Source: Aggregatilineales bacterium
GTDB taxonomy: Bacteria; Chloroflexota; Anaerolineae; Aggregatilineales; Ch27
Assembly (NCBI GenBank): GCA_029976025.1
Contig: JARKNX010000078.1
Span: 1-59,157, forward strand
DNA: 59,157 bases
Direction: 5' to 3'
Position numbers and translations under genes: made by a program. The notes beneath the pieces are model-generated. The model did not search any database. It was not told where the DNA came from and saw only the letters and a program-made list of their open reading frames with translations. Positions 1 to 8,365 of this stretch are shown in pieces. Each line of letters begins with the position of its first letter. Position 1 is the first letter of the stretch.

Positions 1-1
1 C

Positions 2-757
2 CCCCTGCCGGAGATTCCCAAGATCGTCCGCTGGGCCAACAAACATATGGATCTGGTTAACGGCCTGATCTTCATTGCGTTCCGCGCCGCGCCACAGGAC
101 GGCACCTTCGATTACTACGCTAACGGCCAGCGGATTGACTCGGTTGAGGTCAGTTATACCTCTGAAGATGACACAGAGATTCACACCACCTCCACCGACA
201 TCTACAATGTGATCAAAGAGACGCAGCCCAGGTACGAGACTTCCGGCTACCTGGGCGGATCGCAGACTCATGACGCGATCAAGTGGCTGCTCAACGTTCA
301 GATCGGCGACAGTGACGAAGTTTACGGCTCGCTCGGCCCTAAAGCGATGGAGCTGATTCAGTCCGGCCATCACTTCTTCTACAACACCTACATGGCCTAT
401 ACTCACATCCGACATTTCCCCAAGGTGGGCTTCCTGCTCGGCCTGTTTGACAGGAGCGTCCGCCAGGCGCACAAGAGATACTGGAAGGCCATCCTGCGTC
501 ATCCGGGCAAGTTCTTCAAACCGCTGAACATCCAAAGTATCGGCATTGTTCAGGCGCCCGATATCCTCGTCGATGGTCGTCAGGATATGTGCGATAGCTG
601 TCCGGACATGACAGTATGGGATGGGCGGCTGGTTCACTCTTGCCGTATGGACGAGTGGCGGTTATACAACACGTATATGGTGGCCCAGCCGCACGTGGAG
701 ATAGCTGAAGCTGCCTCTGGCAATGGCCATACGGCATCCGTCACCGCTGACAAATAG
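2..757 (+). CDS. C-terminal part of a radical SAM-like protein (5' truncated)
   Basis: The reading frame is open from the window edge to the TAA at 755-757, so the start and N-terminal domain lie outside. The visible 251 residues contain no CxxxCxxC radical SAM motif, which would be upstream. Near the C-terminus there is a cysteine cluster, MCDSCPDMTVWDG..HSC, with the spacing of an auxiliary iron-sulfur ligand set such as SPASM-like domains carry. A basic, aromatic-rich stretch (around residues 145-175) precedes it, and the last 25 residues are low-complexity. I infer a radical SAM enzyme with an auxiliary cluster; the substrate cannot be told. It is convergent with the GH2 gene and separated from it by a strong hairpin. 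Confidence 0.5.
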   Translation, partial: PLPEIPKIVRWANKHMDLVNGLIFIAFRAAPQDGTFDYYANGQRIDSVEVSYTSEDDTEIHTTSTDIYNVIKETQPRYETSGYLGGSQTHDAIKWLLNVQIGDSDEVYGSLGPKAMELIQSGHHFFYNTYMAYTHIRHFPKVGFLLGLFDRSVRQAHKRYWKAILRHPGKFFKPLNIQSIGIVQAPDILVDGRQDMCDSCPDMTVWDGRLVHSCRMDEWRLYNTYMVAQPHVEIAEAASGNGHTASVTADK

Positions 758-778
758 GGACGCATCTGCCAGGCAACC

Positions 779-825
779 ATAGAGCGCGACCGGAGGGCAC
801 AGCGTTTCGTGCCCTCCCGCTCTAT
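779..825. terminator. Large hairpin between convergent genes
   Basis: Outer arms ATAGAGCG (779-786) and CGCTCTAT (818-825) enclose perfect inner arms GGAGGGCAC (792-800) and GTGCCCTCC (809-817), with a five-base bulge on one side. It lies between two convergent stop codons and covers the last codon of the GH2 gene. There is no clear T run, so it could be a bidirectional terminator or a 3'-end stabilising structure. Confidence 0.6.
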
Positions 826-3119
826 CTGCCATCCTGAACGAACGGGTGAGCGGCGCGGGCTACCAGTGACAGCATCCACACCGGCAATTTCTGGCGCATC
901 CCCCATTCAGCCAGCGACTCGCGAACACCCAGCGGCACCAGCCTGAGCAGCGAGCTGGCGTTCTGGTCCACCAGGCTGACGGCGCCAGGCTGGTCAAAGA
1001 CCTTGAAGCCCAGGTAAGGATCGAACTTCCAGGGGTATCCGTCAGGGCGCTGGCTGGGACGAAACGGGTGTGAATACCAGTTCTGGGCGATTACCGCTCC
1101 TGCGCCGTCTACCAGCGCCAGATCAACCCGCTCACAACTGGCGGGCGAGGCGCGCCATCTGATCGTGAGAATCCGCTGCGAGGCGTTCCGCCCCACATCG
1201 CACGGGGCCTGTCCCGACTCCACCACCCGCCCCTGGGCATCAGAAACGCGCCAGGTCACATTCAGTCCCGGGTACTCATGGGGTGTATCATTGAGCACCC
1301 ACAGGGCCACCGGCCGCCTTCCATCGTGCTCCAGAGACACCTGCAGCGGCTGCGATGCCCGCTGCAGCGCGCTGTACCCGCCTTTAGGCTGGCGGTCGGC
1401 GTCCAGCACGCCACATCCGACCTGCGGCACCAGATCGACCAGCCAGAAGTGCACATAGCCCGCTGTTCCACCGTCGCGCGTGCGCCGAAGATGCTCAACA
1501 TGGTACTGGACCAGCTCCGCCTGGTACGACCACAGCATCTCGATCTGGCTCTCCAGATGCTCCAGGCGCTTCCAGGCATCCGGGTAACGCCGGAGCGTCG
1601 GCAAGGCGGCCGGGGCCTCAAAGCCGAACTCGGTGTTCAGGCGCATCTGATGCCGATAGACATCGGTGTAACGGCGGCTCCATATTGCGCCATAGTAGGT
1701 GTGAATATCCCCCGCCCGCTCCCAGTCGTGCTCCATCTGGCCGGAGCAGATGAACACCGGGCGCGTAGGGTCCTGCTGCCGGGCGTCATCATACAGCGCC
1801 GGGTCCGGGCGCTGTTCGTAATTTTCGCGGTGGGCAAAAACCATTGTCGGCTCGTTGTGGCAGGTCCAGGTGATCACCGAGGGGTGGTTGAACAGCATGG
1901 CAATCATGTCCCGCTGCAGCCGAATCGCCCGCTCCTCAAACGCCGCCGACGCATCGTGCGTCCAGTTAAGCTCGAAATCCTGCCAGATCAGGATGCCATC
2001 ACGATCGCATATATCGTACAATTCCGGCGGCGACACGTGGACATGCACCCGCAGCAGATTGAGATTGGCCTCGCGCGCCAGCGCCACGTCGCGCGCCAGC
2101 AGCTCCCGGTCAACATGCCCCAGGTACAGCCCCGGCATATAGGAGGAGCCGCGCACAAACACCGGGCGGTCGTTGATCCAGAATGTGAAGTAATCGCGCG
2201 TGCGTTCCAGATGCACAGTGCGCACACCAAAAGTTGTGGTCAGCCGTCCCGTAACCTGGCCCGCTTCATCCCGGAGCGTCGCCTCCAGCCGATACAGATT
2301 CGGATCCCCCTGATCCCAGGGCCACCACAGGCGCGGCTCCGATAGCACCAGCGCCTGTTTTATCTCATGCGTGCCCGCCTCCAGGTCCAGCGGGGACGAG
2401 CTGCTTGCCGAAGGCCCGTCGTGATTCTCCGCCGTTACATTCAAGGCCAGCGTCCCGCGCCAGACAGCGCCAGTAGCGTTGGTCACGGCCAGCGTGACAC
2501 GCAGCCTGCCGTCGAGCGCGGTCTCGACACGGGCGCGATCCACACTCACCCCGTCATCCAGCAGGAGGAAGACAGGTCGCCAGATTCCGATCGGGTTGAC
2601 ATTCGGCGGGATCACCCCTTCACCATGCTCATACTGCCCCTTGACCAGGCTGCGAATCACGTGGTTGATCGGGTAGCTGCCCCGGGGGTTGGGTTTGTCC
2701 CACGGAGAACTCACTTTCACCAGCAGCGTATTCAATTCCCCGGGGCGGAAGGCGTCCGTAGCATCCAGGGTGAACGGAGCAAAACTGCCCTCGTGCGTCC
2801 CCAGGCAGGTCCCGTTCAGCCAGACCTCAGCAAAGTAATCGACCCCTTCAAAACGAAGACGCGCGCGCTTGAACGGCACAGCCGCCGTTGTGAACGTCTT
2901 GCGGTACACCCACGCCTGATCGTTCAAGCCGCGCAGGTGGTCCCCCCAGAAAGGCCGGTCCGGGAACAGCACCGGCTGCAGATTCGCACATTCCGGCACC
3001 AGCAGCTTTTCCTCAAACACGCTTGTGTTAGGCAGGATGCTGGATTGAAGAGGTGTCGGACGCACCTTCCACTCCCCCTCCAGGCGCAGTGAATGTGTCG
3101 GAGAATCGAATGAAAGCAT
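822..3119 (-). CDS. Glycoside hydrolase family 2 (beta-galactosidase/beta-mannosidase-like)
   Basis: A 765-residue retaining glycosidase of the GH2 clan. An N-terminal jelly-roll sugar-binding domain (about 10-190; FEGVDYFAEVWLNG is the family signature) is followed by an immunoglobulin-like domain (about 195-300) and a TIM barrel. The barrel shows LLRVHVHVSPPELYDICDRDG, the acid/base Glu423 in CHNEP and the likely nucleophile Glu497 in LNTEFGFE. No signal peptide is visible, so it is probably cytoplasmic and acts on imported oligosaccharides. The ATG at 3119 follows AAGGGGG and is the likely start. Beta-mannosidase-like architecture is suggested by the WQDFELN motif, but substrate cannot be fixed. 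The gene is monocistronic and divergent from hypA. Confidence 0.9.
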   Translation of the reverse strand: MLSFDSPTHSLRLEGEWKVRPTPLQSSILPNTSVFEEKLLVPECANLQPVLFPDRPFWGDHLRGLNDQAWVYRKTFTTAAVPFKRARLRFEGVDYFAEVWLNGTCLGTHEGSFAPFTLDATDAFRPGELNTLLVKVSSPWDKPNPRGSYPINHVIRSLVKGQYEHGEGVIPPNVNPIGIWRPVFLLLDDGVSVDRARVETALDGRLRVTLAVTNATGAVWRGTLALNVTAENHDGPSASSSSPLDLEAGTHEIKQALVLSEPRLWWPWDQGDPNLYRLEATLRDEAGQVTGRLTTTFGVRTVHLERTRDYFTFWINDRPVFVRGSSYMPGLYLGHVDRELLARDVALAREANLNLLRVHVHVSPPELYDICDRDGILIWQDFELNWTHDASAAFEERAIRLQRDMIAMLFNHPSVITWTCHNEPTMVFAHRENYEQRPDPALYDDARQQDPTRPVFICSGQMEHDWERAGDIHTYYGAIWSRRYTDVYRHQMRLNTEFGFEAPAALPTLRRYPDAWKRLEHLESQIEMLWSYQAELVQYHVEHLRRTRDGGTAGYVHFWLVDLVPQVGCGVLDADRQPKGGYSALQRASQPLQVSLEHDGRRPVALWVLNDTPHEYPGLNVTWRVSDAQGRVVESGQAPCDVGRNASQRILTIRWRASPASCERVDLALVDGAGAVIAQNWYSHPFRPSQRPDGYPWKFDPYLGFKVFDQPGAVSLVDQNASSLLRLVPLGVRESLAEWGMRQKLPVWMLSLVARAAHPFVQDGR

Positions 3120-3166
3120 GAATCCCCCTTACGAAACTCCCAAATTGATTGCAGACCATCACTATC

Positions 3167-3186
3167 CAGTCGCAAAAAGGCGACTG
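3167..3186. promoter_or_regulatory. Short perfect hairpin in divergent intergenic region
   Basis: Perfect 7-bp arms CAGTCGC and GCGACTG flank the loop AAAAAG in the 172-base gap between the divergent GH2 and hypA starts. It could be an operator or a leader structure. I found no convincing sigma-70 promoter in the gap. Confidence 0.25.
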
Positions 3187-3291
3187 CCGCGTTATGATGC
3201 CTGTCTCAGGCAAGCGACACACGTTTAGAAAATGTCGCCTCGTGTTGATCATACGCGATAGCTACTCCGGTCACAATGAGAATACCGGCTC

Positions 3292-3633
3292 ATGCACGAA
3301 CTGGGCATCACACAGAATCTGCTCAAGCTGGCGCTCCAGTACGCTGAACCGGCTGGCGCCACTAAAATCACCGGGTTATATCTGGTCATTGGCGAGCTTT
3401 CCAGCGTCATGGATGATTCAGTCCAGTTCTACTGGGACTTCGTCAGCCGCGACACCCTCGCCGCCGGGGCCACCCTGCATTTTGAGCGCGTCAGGGCGAC
3501 ATTTGAATGTCAGGAATGTCAGACTGTATTCGGCCGCAACGAGCACTACATCTGCCCGGCCTGCGGCAGCAGGCGGGTGCGTATCGCAAGCGGCGAAGAG
3601 TTCTACCTGAAAAGTATCGAAGTCGAGGAGTAA
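3292..3633 (+). CDS. hypA: Hydrogenase/urease nickel incorporation protein HypA
   Basis: A 113-residue metallochaperone of normal family length. The N-terminal MHE supplies His2, the nickel ligand. The zinc-binding loop has the expected two CxxC pairs, Cys73/Cys76 and Cys88/Cys91. HypA works with HypB to load nickel into [NiFe]-hydrogenase large subunits, or into urease in some bacteria. The hypB start follows five bases after the hypA stop, so the two are cotranscribed. No hydrogenase structural gene, hypC-F or urease gene is in the window, so the client enzyme lies elsewhere. Confidence 0.95.
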   Translation: MHELGITQNLLKLALQYAEPAGATKITGLYLVIGELSSVMDDSVQFYWDFVSRDTLAAGATLHFERVRATFECQECQTVFGRNEHYICPACGSRRVRIASGEEFYLKSIEVEE

Positions 3634-3638
3634 TCACC

Positions 3639-4298
3639 ATGCCTCAAATCCCCGTCATCAAAGATATTATGTCCGCCAACGATCAACTGGCTTCGGCTGT
3701 TCGCCAGCAGCTTGACGCAGCGGGCACGCTGGCGCTCAACATAATGGCGTCGCCGGGGGCCGGCAAGACCAGCATCCTGACGCGCACGGTTGACGGCCTC
3801 AAAGACGAATTCAATCTGGCGGCGCTGGATGGCGACGTCGTGATGGTGGATGTCGAGAAGATCGCGCAGACAGGCATTCAGGTAGCCCTGGTCAACACAG
3901 GGGGCAACTGCCATCTGGACGCCAACATGGTCCACGCGGCGCTGCCGTCGCTGGACCTGACCGGCGTGGACCTGCTCCTGGTGGAGAACGTGGGCAATCT
4001 GATTTGCCCGGCGGCTTTTGAGCTGGGCACACATTACAACGTCGTAATCGCCAGCGTGGCGGAGGGCGATGATAAGCCCTACAAGTATCCGGCCATGTAC
4101 CGCGGCGCCGATGTCCTGATCCTCAACAAGATCGACATGCTGCATTACCAGGACTTCAATATGGACTACTTCCGGCACGGCGTCGAGGTGCTGAACCCGG
4201 GGGTGAGCTTCCTGCCGCTTTCCGCAAAAACGGGCGAAGGCGTTGATGCCTGGCTGGACTGGGTCCGCAGCGCCATCATCCAGAAGCGAGGGCGGTAG
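3639..4298 (+). CDS. hypB: Hydrogenase nickel incorporation GTPase HypB
   Basis: A 219-residue SIMIBI GTPase that powers nickel transfer during hydrogenase maturation. Visible motifs are the P-loop SPGAGKTS (38-45), the switch/metal motif NTGGNCHLD with Cys91 and His92, GNLICP with Cys123 completing the dimer-interface metal site, and the NKID base-specificity motif. The N-terminus lacks both the CxxCGC high-affinity nickel site and the His-rich storage stretch of some HypB proteins, so nickel handling probably depends on the G-domain site and on HypA. I chose the ATG at 3639, just after the hypA stop and preceded by GAGGAG. An in-frame extension to 3507 would overlap hypA and is not family-like. 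Confidence 0.95.
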   Translation: MPQIPVIKDIMSANDQLASAVRQQLDAAGTLALNIMASPGAGKTSILTRTVDGLKDEFNLAALDGDVVMVDVEKIAQTGIQVALVNTGGNCHLDANMVHAALPSLDLTGVDLLLVENVGNLICPAAFELGTHYNVVIASVAEGDDKPYKYPAMYRGADVLILNKIDMLHYQDFNMDYFRHGVEVLNPGVSFLPLSAKTGEGVDAWLDWVRSAIIQKRGR

Positions 4299-4365
4299 TT
4301 CGCCGGCTGTATTCCGGAGCACGACCAGTCCCGGTCGAGAGTGGCCCCGCCCCGGCCATCTTCCG

Positions 4366-5322
4366 TCACACCTTCTTGTCGGAGCGCGGGTCCAGCGCGT
4401 CGCGCAGCCCGTCGCCGACGAAGTTGATACTGATCACAGTCAGGATGATCAGCAGTCCCGGGAAGAACCATAGCCATGGCGCCTGCTCGATATACTGGTA
4501 GGCGCCATCCAGCATGGAGCCCCAGGTCGCCGTCGGCGGGCGCACTCCCATCCCCAGGAAGCTGATATACGCCTCTGTCAGAATCGCCCCGGCCACGCCC
4601 AGCGTCGCGGCGACGATAATCGGCGCCATTGAATTAGGCAGGATATGCGCCAGGATGATCTGGCGATCCCTGACGCCCAGCGCGCGGGCGGCCAGCACGA
4701 ACTCCGACTCTTTGAGCGACAGAAAGCTGGCGCGGACAATTCGCCCCAGATACATCCAGCTTGTCAGCCCGATGATGATGATAATGACGAGCACACTGCC
4801 GCTGAACGTGCGGCCAAAAATCACCAGATCGGGAATTCTCCCGCTAAAGAATTTAGCCATCACCAGCAGCAACAGCAGCGTCGGGATGCTCAACATGGCT
4901 TCCGTCAGGCGCATCAGGGTGCTGTCCACCTTGCCGCCGTAATAGCCCGACACTGCCCCTACCGCAGTCCCCATCGACACAGCCACGATAACCGAAAACA
5001 GGCCGATAATAATCGAGATCTGCCCGCCATAGATAGTGCGGGCGAGGATATCACGCCCCACGGTATCTGTGCCGAAGGGGTGTTCCGCCGACGGCGGCTG
5101 CAGGCGGAGCCTGGTGTCGTTGTGGTTGGCAAAAGCCTCCGTAAAAATCAGCGAGCCAACGCCTATATACAGAATAATCCCCATCAGGGTGAACAACCCC
5201 ACCATCGCCATACGATGCCTTCTGAAGCGCCGCAGTGTCATACGCCACAATGACTGCGGCGGCAGGGTGTCCTCATCGAGCTTGAGATTGACGGGCTGGG
5301 CAGAAAGTTCAGAAGATGACAC
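4366..5322 (-). CDS. Peptide-type ABC transporter permease (DppC/OppC family)
   Basis: A 318-residue inner-membrane permease. A cytoplasmic N-terminal tail leads into the first membrane helix (MVGLFTLMGIILYIGVGSLI), and the family signature RLQPPSAEHPFGTDTVGRDILARTIYGG follows. The cytoplasmic coupling loop EFVLAARALGVRDRQIILAHILPN is the EAA motif that docks on the ATPase. The start is a GTG at 5322 with GAGGA just upstream. It lies nine bases downstream of the DppB-type permease, which makes a binding protein-permease-permease operon. No ATPase (DppD/DppF type) follows, since the next gene downstream (hypB) is convergent. The substrate may be peptides, nickel or sugars and is undetermined. 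Confidence 0.92.
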   Translation of the reverse strand: MSSSELSAQPVNLKLDEDTLPPQSLWRMTLRRFRRHRMAMVGLFTLMGIILYIGVGSLIFTEAFANHNDTRLRLQPPSAEHPFGTDTVGRDILARTIYGGQISIIIGLFSVIVAVSMGTAVGAVSGYYGGKVDSTLMRLTEAMLSIPTLLLLLVMAKFFSGRIPDLVIFGRTFSGSVLVIIIIIGLTSWMYLGRIVRASFLSLKESEFVLAARALGVRDRQIILAHILPNSMAPIIVAATLGVAGAILTEAYISFLGMGVRPPTATWGSMLDGAYQYIEQAPWLWFFPGLLIILTVISINFVGDGLRDALDPRSDKKV

Positions 5323-5331
5323 GGCCTTCCT

Positions 5332-6363
5332 CTAGGTGTATCGAATTCGCGGATCGAGCCACGTGTATACGATGTCGGTCATAAGCTGAAAGAACACAAC
5401 CGCCACCGAGATCATCATCAGCAGCCCCATCATCACCGGGATATCAGTCCGGTTGAGATGGTCCAGAAACAGCCGCCCCATGCCCGGCCAGGCGAAGATC
5501 CGCTCGGTCACCACCGCTCCGGCCAGCAAGAAGGGCAAATCCAGCCCGATCAGGGTCACCAGCGGCAGGGCGGCATTCTTGAAGGCGTGGATAAACAGGA
5601 TGTAACGTTCGCGAAGACCCTTGGCGCGCGCTGTGCGGATGTAGTCCGAATTAATCACTTCCAGCATATTGGAGCGAATGTAGCGGCTGTACCGGGCGAT
5701 ATCGATCAGGGCGATGCTCATGGCAGGGAGCACCAGATGCGACGCCACCTGGGCAAAAGTCCGGCCCACAGCCGGATCGTACATACCGCCCGTCGGGAAA
5801 GATGGCAACCCCCAGGCTTTGAATCGGATGGAAAACAGGTAAATGGAGAAAAGGGCAATGAAAAAGATGGGCATAGAGAAGGCTGCGAACGAACACCCCG
5901 TCAGCACGTTATCCATCAGGGAGTACTGATGCAGCGCCGAATAAATGCCCACCAGGAGCGCGAAAACAATAATCAGCGCCTGTGCCGTCAGCATCAGGAC
6001 CAGCGTATTGGGGACGCGCTCCATAATCACTTCCATGGCCGGCTGGCGAGTCACCAGAGAATTGCCGAAATCGCCACGCAGCACACCTTTGCGCGTGCCT
6101 GGCTGATCCGGGATGCCATCCCCATCACTATCCATCATCGCCCAGTCATTCCCCACCAGCCAGTATAGATACTGGACCAGAACCGGCTGGTCCAGGCCCC
6201 ACTGCCGGGCCAGACGCGCCCGATCCTCAGCGCGGGGAGGCTGCCGCCCGCCAAGCGTCGCCAGCGGGTCTCCGGCAGCCTGCATCAGAACGAACAGCAC
6301 CAGACTGATAATAAGCAGCAGAGGGATAGCCTGAAGCAGGCGGCGGGCAATATAACGTCCCAT
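5332..6363 (-). CDS. Peptide-type ABC transporter permease (DppB/OppB family)
   Basis: An inner-membrane permease of 343 residues from the ATG at 6363, which has ATGGGG upstream; an in-frame ATG at 6375 is possible. It begins with the typical MGRYIARRLLQAIPLLLIISLVLF helix and carries the GDPLATLGG loop, the LRGDFGNSLVTRQP signature and the EAA loop SDYIRTARAKGLRERYILFIHAFKNAALP. The external loop between helices 1 and 2 contains an extra acidic stretch, MDSDGDGIPD, which resembles an EF-hand or dockerin-like calcium loop and is not in textbook DppB. It sits between the binding-protein gene and the second permease. Confidence 0.92.
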   Translation of the reverse strand: MGRYIARRLLQAIPLLLIISLVLFVLMQAAGDPLATLGGRQPPRAEDRARLARQWGLDQPVLVQYLYWLVGNDWAMMDSDGDGIPDQPGTRKGVLRGDFGNSLVTRQPAMEVIMERVPNTLVLMLTAQALIIVFALLVGIYSALHQYSLMDNVLTGCSFAAFSMPIFFIALFSIYLFSIRFKAWGLPSFPTGGMYDPAVGRTFAQVASHLVLPAMSIALIDIARYSRYIRSNMLEVINSDYIRTARAKGLRERYILFIHAFKNAALPLVTLIGLDLPFLLAGAVVTERIFAWPGMGRLFLDHLNRTDIPVMMGLLMMISVAVVFFQLMTDIVYTWLDPRIRYT

Positions 6364-6390
6364 CAAAAACCCCATTTACACAAAGAAGGC

Positions 6391-6418
6391 GGGGCGAAAG
6401 CCTTATCCGCTTCGCCCC
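6391..6418 (-). terminator. Intercistronic stem-loop between binding protein and permease genes
   Basis: Perfect 8-bp arms GGGGCGAA (6391-6398) and TTCGCCCC (6411-6418) enclose a 12-base loop. There is no T run on the minus strand. Such structures after binding-protein genes usually act as partial terminators or mRNA stabilisers, giving more binding protein than permease. That role here is inferred. Confidence 0.55.
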
Positions 6419-6437
6419 ACCCCACAGTATATAGAGA

Positions 6438-8069
6438 CTATCCGGCCACGTCCCATTCGTTGATGTTCCAGAAGGGCGAAGCGCCGTTGAGCCGGACATT
6501 CTGGATGCGCGTATTGTAAATCCAGGAGTCGGCATCATACCACACGCCGATCCAGATAGCGTCATCCTTGATCACCCGATCCATCTGATGGAAGATCGCC
6601 ACACGCGCGTCATAATCCATCGTGCGGGCCTGCTCCACGAACAGCGCGTCCAGATCGGGGTTGCAGTATCCCTGCCAGTTATCACCGATCGGATTTTCGG
6701 GCGTGGGGATCTCGTTGCACATGAAACGCACGATATCCGGATCGGGGAAGCCATCCGGGCTGGAGGACCACTGGCCGATATCGTACTGGCCGGTCGCCAT
6801 CGGGCCATTATCGGCATAAGTGTTCCAGAAGATATCCGAGGGGTAATTCAGCAACTCAATCCCAATGCCCAGATCGGCGAAATCCTGCTGCACCACAACC
6901 TGCACGTCCATCCGGATCTGCCGGGTATTGGTGGCATACCGGAGGGTGAGCGGCTGGCCGTCCTTATCGCGGATGCCGTCACCGTCGCTATCGACCCAGC
7001 CCGCCTCATCGAGAAGCTGGGTGGCCATTTCTGGATCGTAGGGGTACGGCTCCAGATCGGGATCGGCGTAGGGCGTGCCCTCCCAGTAGCTCGACGGCGG
7101 ATAGGTGTAGCCCAGCAGCAGGTCATTATCGATCTGCGCACGGTTGAAGGCGTAAGCCAGCGCGCGGCGGACGTTCACATCCAGCATGGCCGGATGGGCG
7201 GTCTCCGGGTTGGCATTCATGAACCAGCCTTCGTTGTAGCCAGAAGCGTAAATTCCCACATCCAGGAAGCCGGTCGCTTCCAGTTCCGGCAGGTCCGGGA
7301 ACGCCACAAATGTGCCTACATCGGAGTCGCCATTCTTGAGCGCTGCCAGATAGGCTTCAGGATCGGGGACGAAGCGAATGACAATCGTGTCGAGGAGAGC
7401 GGGCGCGTCGAAGTAGTTCTCATTGCGCACGCCGCGAATAAAGCTGCCGACTTCCCACTCCGCAAATACGAACGGCCCGGAGCCAACCGTCGGGGCGCGA
7501 TTCCATGCGGCGTTATCCAGCGAGCCATCGGCCTCATACACGGGGCGCAGGATATGTTCCGGCAGGATATACCTGAACAGGCCCAGCCAGGGCGCAAACG
7601 GTTCGTCAAAGTGGACGACGACCGTCCGCTCATCCGGCGTTTCAAGGGAGGTAATGCGGTTGTAAGGATCGCGGGTGAGCGGCGAATTGGCATCGCTCAC
7701 GAACATCTCGTGCGTGAAGGCGAAGTCCGCCGAAGTAATCGGCTCGCCATCCGACCACTTAATGTCATCACGCAGGGTGATAGTTATCATCCTGCCATCT
7801 GCGCTGAGACCGCCGTTTTCAAGGCTGGGGATTTCAGCCGCCAGCACGGGATGAGGCAGCAGCTCATCATCGAAGTTCCACGCGCCGGACAGGAAAATCG
7901 CATAGACATATCCGGCAAAGGTCATCGTGGTGTACATCGGGTTCAGGTTATCCGCCTCTTGATCGAAAGCAATCGTCACCGATTTGCTTCCCTGGGCGCC
8001 AACCGGCCCCACAATGCCGGCTGCGACAACAACAACCAGCATAAGCACCGTCAGGCGTTTGAAGATCAT
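6438..8069 (-). CDS. ABC transporter substrate-binding protein, family 5 (peptide/oligosaccharide/nickel type)
   Basis: A 543-residue extracytoplasmic solute-binding protein. The N-terminus is a Sec signal (basic MIFKR, then a hydrophobic core to about residue 20, then VGPVGAQG), with an AxA-like cleavage site and no lipobox cysteine, so it may be soluble or held by an uncleaved signal. Family 5 features include the IKWSDGEPITSADFAFT block (about 108-124) and the ARRALAYAFNRAQID region. A DSDGDGIRDKDG calcium-like loop sits around residue 360. The ATG at 8069 is preceded by AGGAGGAG, and a good sigma-70 promoter lies 93 bases upstream. It feeds the two permeases downstream. The ligand is unknown. 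Confidence 0.93.
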   Translation of the reverse strand: MIFKRLTVLMLVVVVAAGIVGPVGAQGSKSVTIAFDQEADNLNPMYTTMTFAGYVYAIFLSGAWNFDDELLPHPVLAAEIPSLENGGLSADGRMITITLRDDIKWSDGEPITSADFAFTHEMFVSDANSPLTRDPYNRITSLETPDERTVVVHFDEPFAPWLGLFRYILPEHILRPVYEADGSLDNAAWNRAPTVGSGPFVFAEWEVGSFIRGVRNENYFDAPALLDTIVIRFVPDPEAYLAALKNGDSDVGTFVAFPDLPELEATGFLDVGIYASGYNEGWFMNANPETAHPAMLDVNVRRALAYAFNRAQIDNDLLLGYTYPPSSYWEGTPYADPDLEPYPYDPEMATQLLDEAGWVDSDGDGIRDKDGQPLTLRYATNTRQIRMDVQVVVQQDFADLGIGIELLNYPSDIFWNTYADNGPMATGQYDIGQWSSSPDGFPDPDIVRFMCNEIPTPENPIGDNWQGYCNPDLDALFVEQARTMDYDARVAIFHQMDRVIKDDAIWIGVWYDADSWIYNTRIQNVRLNGASPFWNINEWDVAG

Positions 8070-8161
8070 TTTTCTCCTCCTGAGACAGACAAAAACAAGA
8101 TGGAAAGCGGCTATTTCTCGATCTGAAGCAGGCCGATCCCCTTGCTCAGCCTACATTTTTA

Positions 8162-8189
8162 ATCATAAAGCGACAATGAGATAAGTCAA
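8162..8189 (-). promoter_or_regulatory. Sigma-70 promoter for the ABC importer operon
   Basis: On the minus strand the -35 TTGACT (8184-8189) and the -10 TATGAT (8162-8167) are separated by 16 bases. The predicted leader to the ATG at 8069 is about 85 bases. Confidence 0.7.
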
Positions 8190-8246
8190 TTACTTAAGTG
8201 TCCAAAAATGTCCGTGATTCTCCTACAATAAGCCGCCAATCAACCG

Positions 8247-8274
8247 TTGAAATCCCCTTCGATCATGCTATAAT
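8247..8274 (+). promoter_or_regulatory. Sigma-70 promoter for rplS
   Basis: The -35 TTGAAA (8247-8252) and a consensus -10 TATAAT (8269-8274) are separated by 16 bases, upstream of rplS. It is divergent from the ABC importer promoter. Confidence 0.8.
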
Positions 8275-8284
8275 CCTCCCGTGC

Positions 8285-8303
8285 GCGACCGCCCAACGGT
8301 CGC
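8285..8303 (+). promoter_or_regulatory. Hairpin at the 5' end of the rplS leader
   Basis: Perfect 7-bp arms GCGACCG and CGGTCGC flank the loop CCCAA, starting about 10 bases after the -10 box, so the hairpin would be at the very 5' end of the transcript. Ribosomal protein leaders often carry autoregulatory structures. Whether L19 or another protein binds here is unknown. Confidence 0.4.
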
Positions 8304-8365
8304 TCCTGTTTGTGTAAGTTCAATCAGTTATGTCTTATCTGTATAGGCCAGAAGGGCACACAGCC

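Noticed and set aside
3292..8069. hypAB plus importer as one nickel-uptake operon
   Set aside because: The importer is on the opposite strand with its own promoter, and family 5 binding proteins mostly bind peptides or sugars. Proximity alone is not enough to call a nickel transporter.
6588..8126. Plus-strand open frame of 512 codons opposite the binding protein
   Set aside because: Antisense to a family 5 binding protein with a strong promoter and RBS on the other strand.
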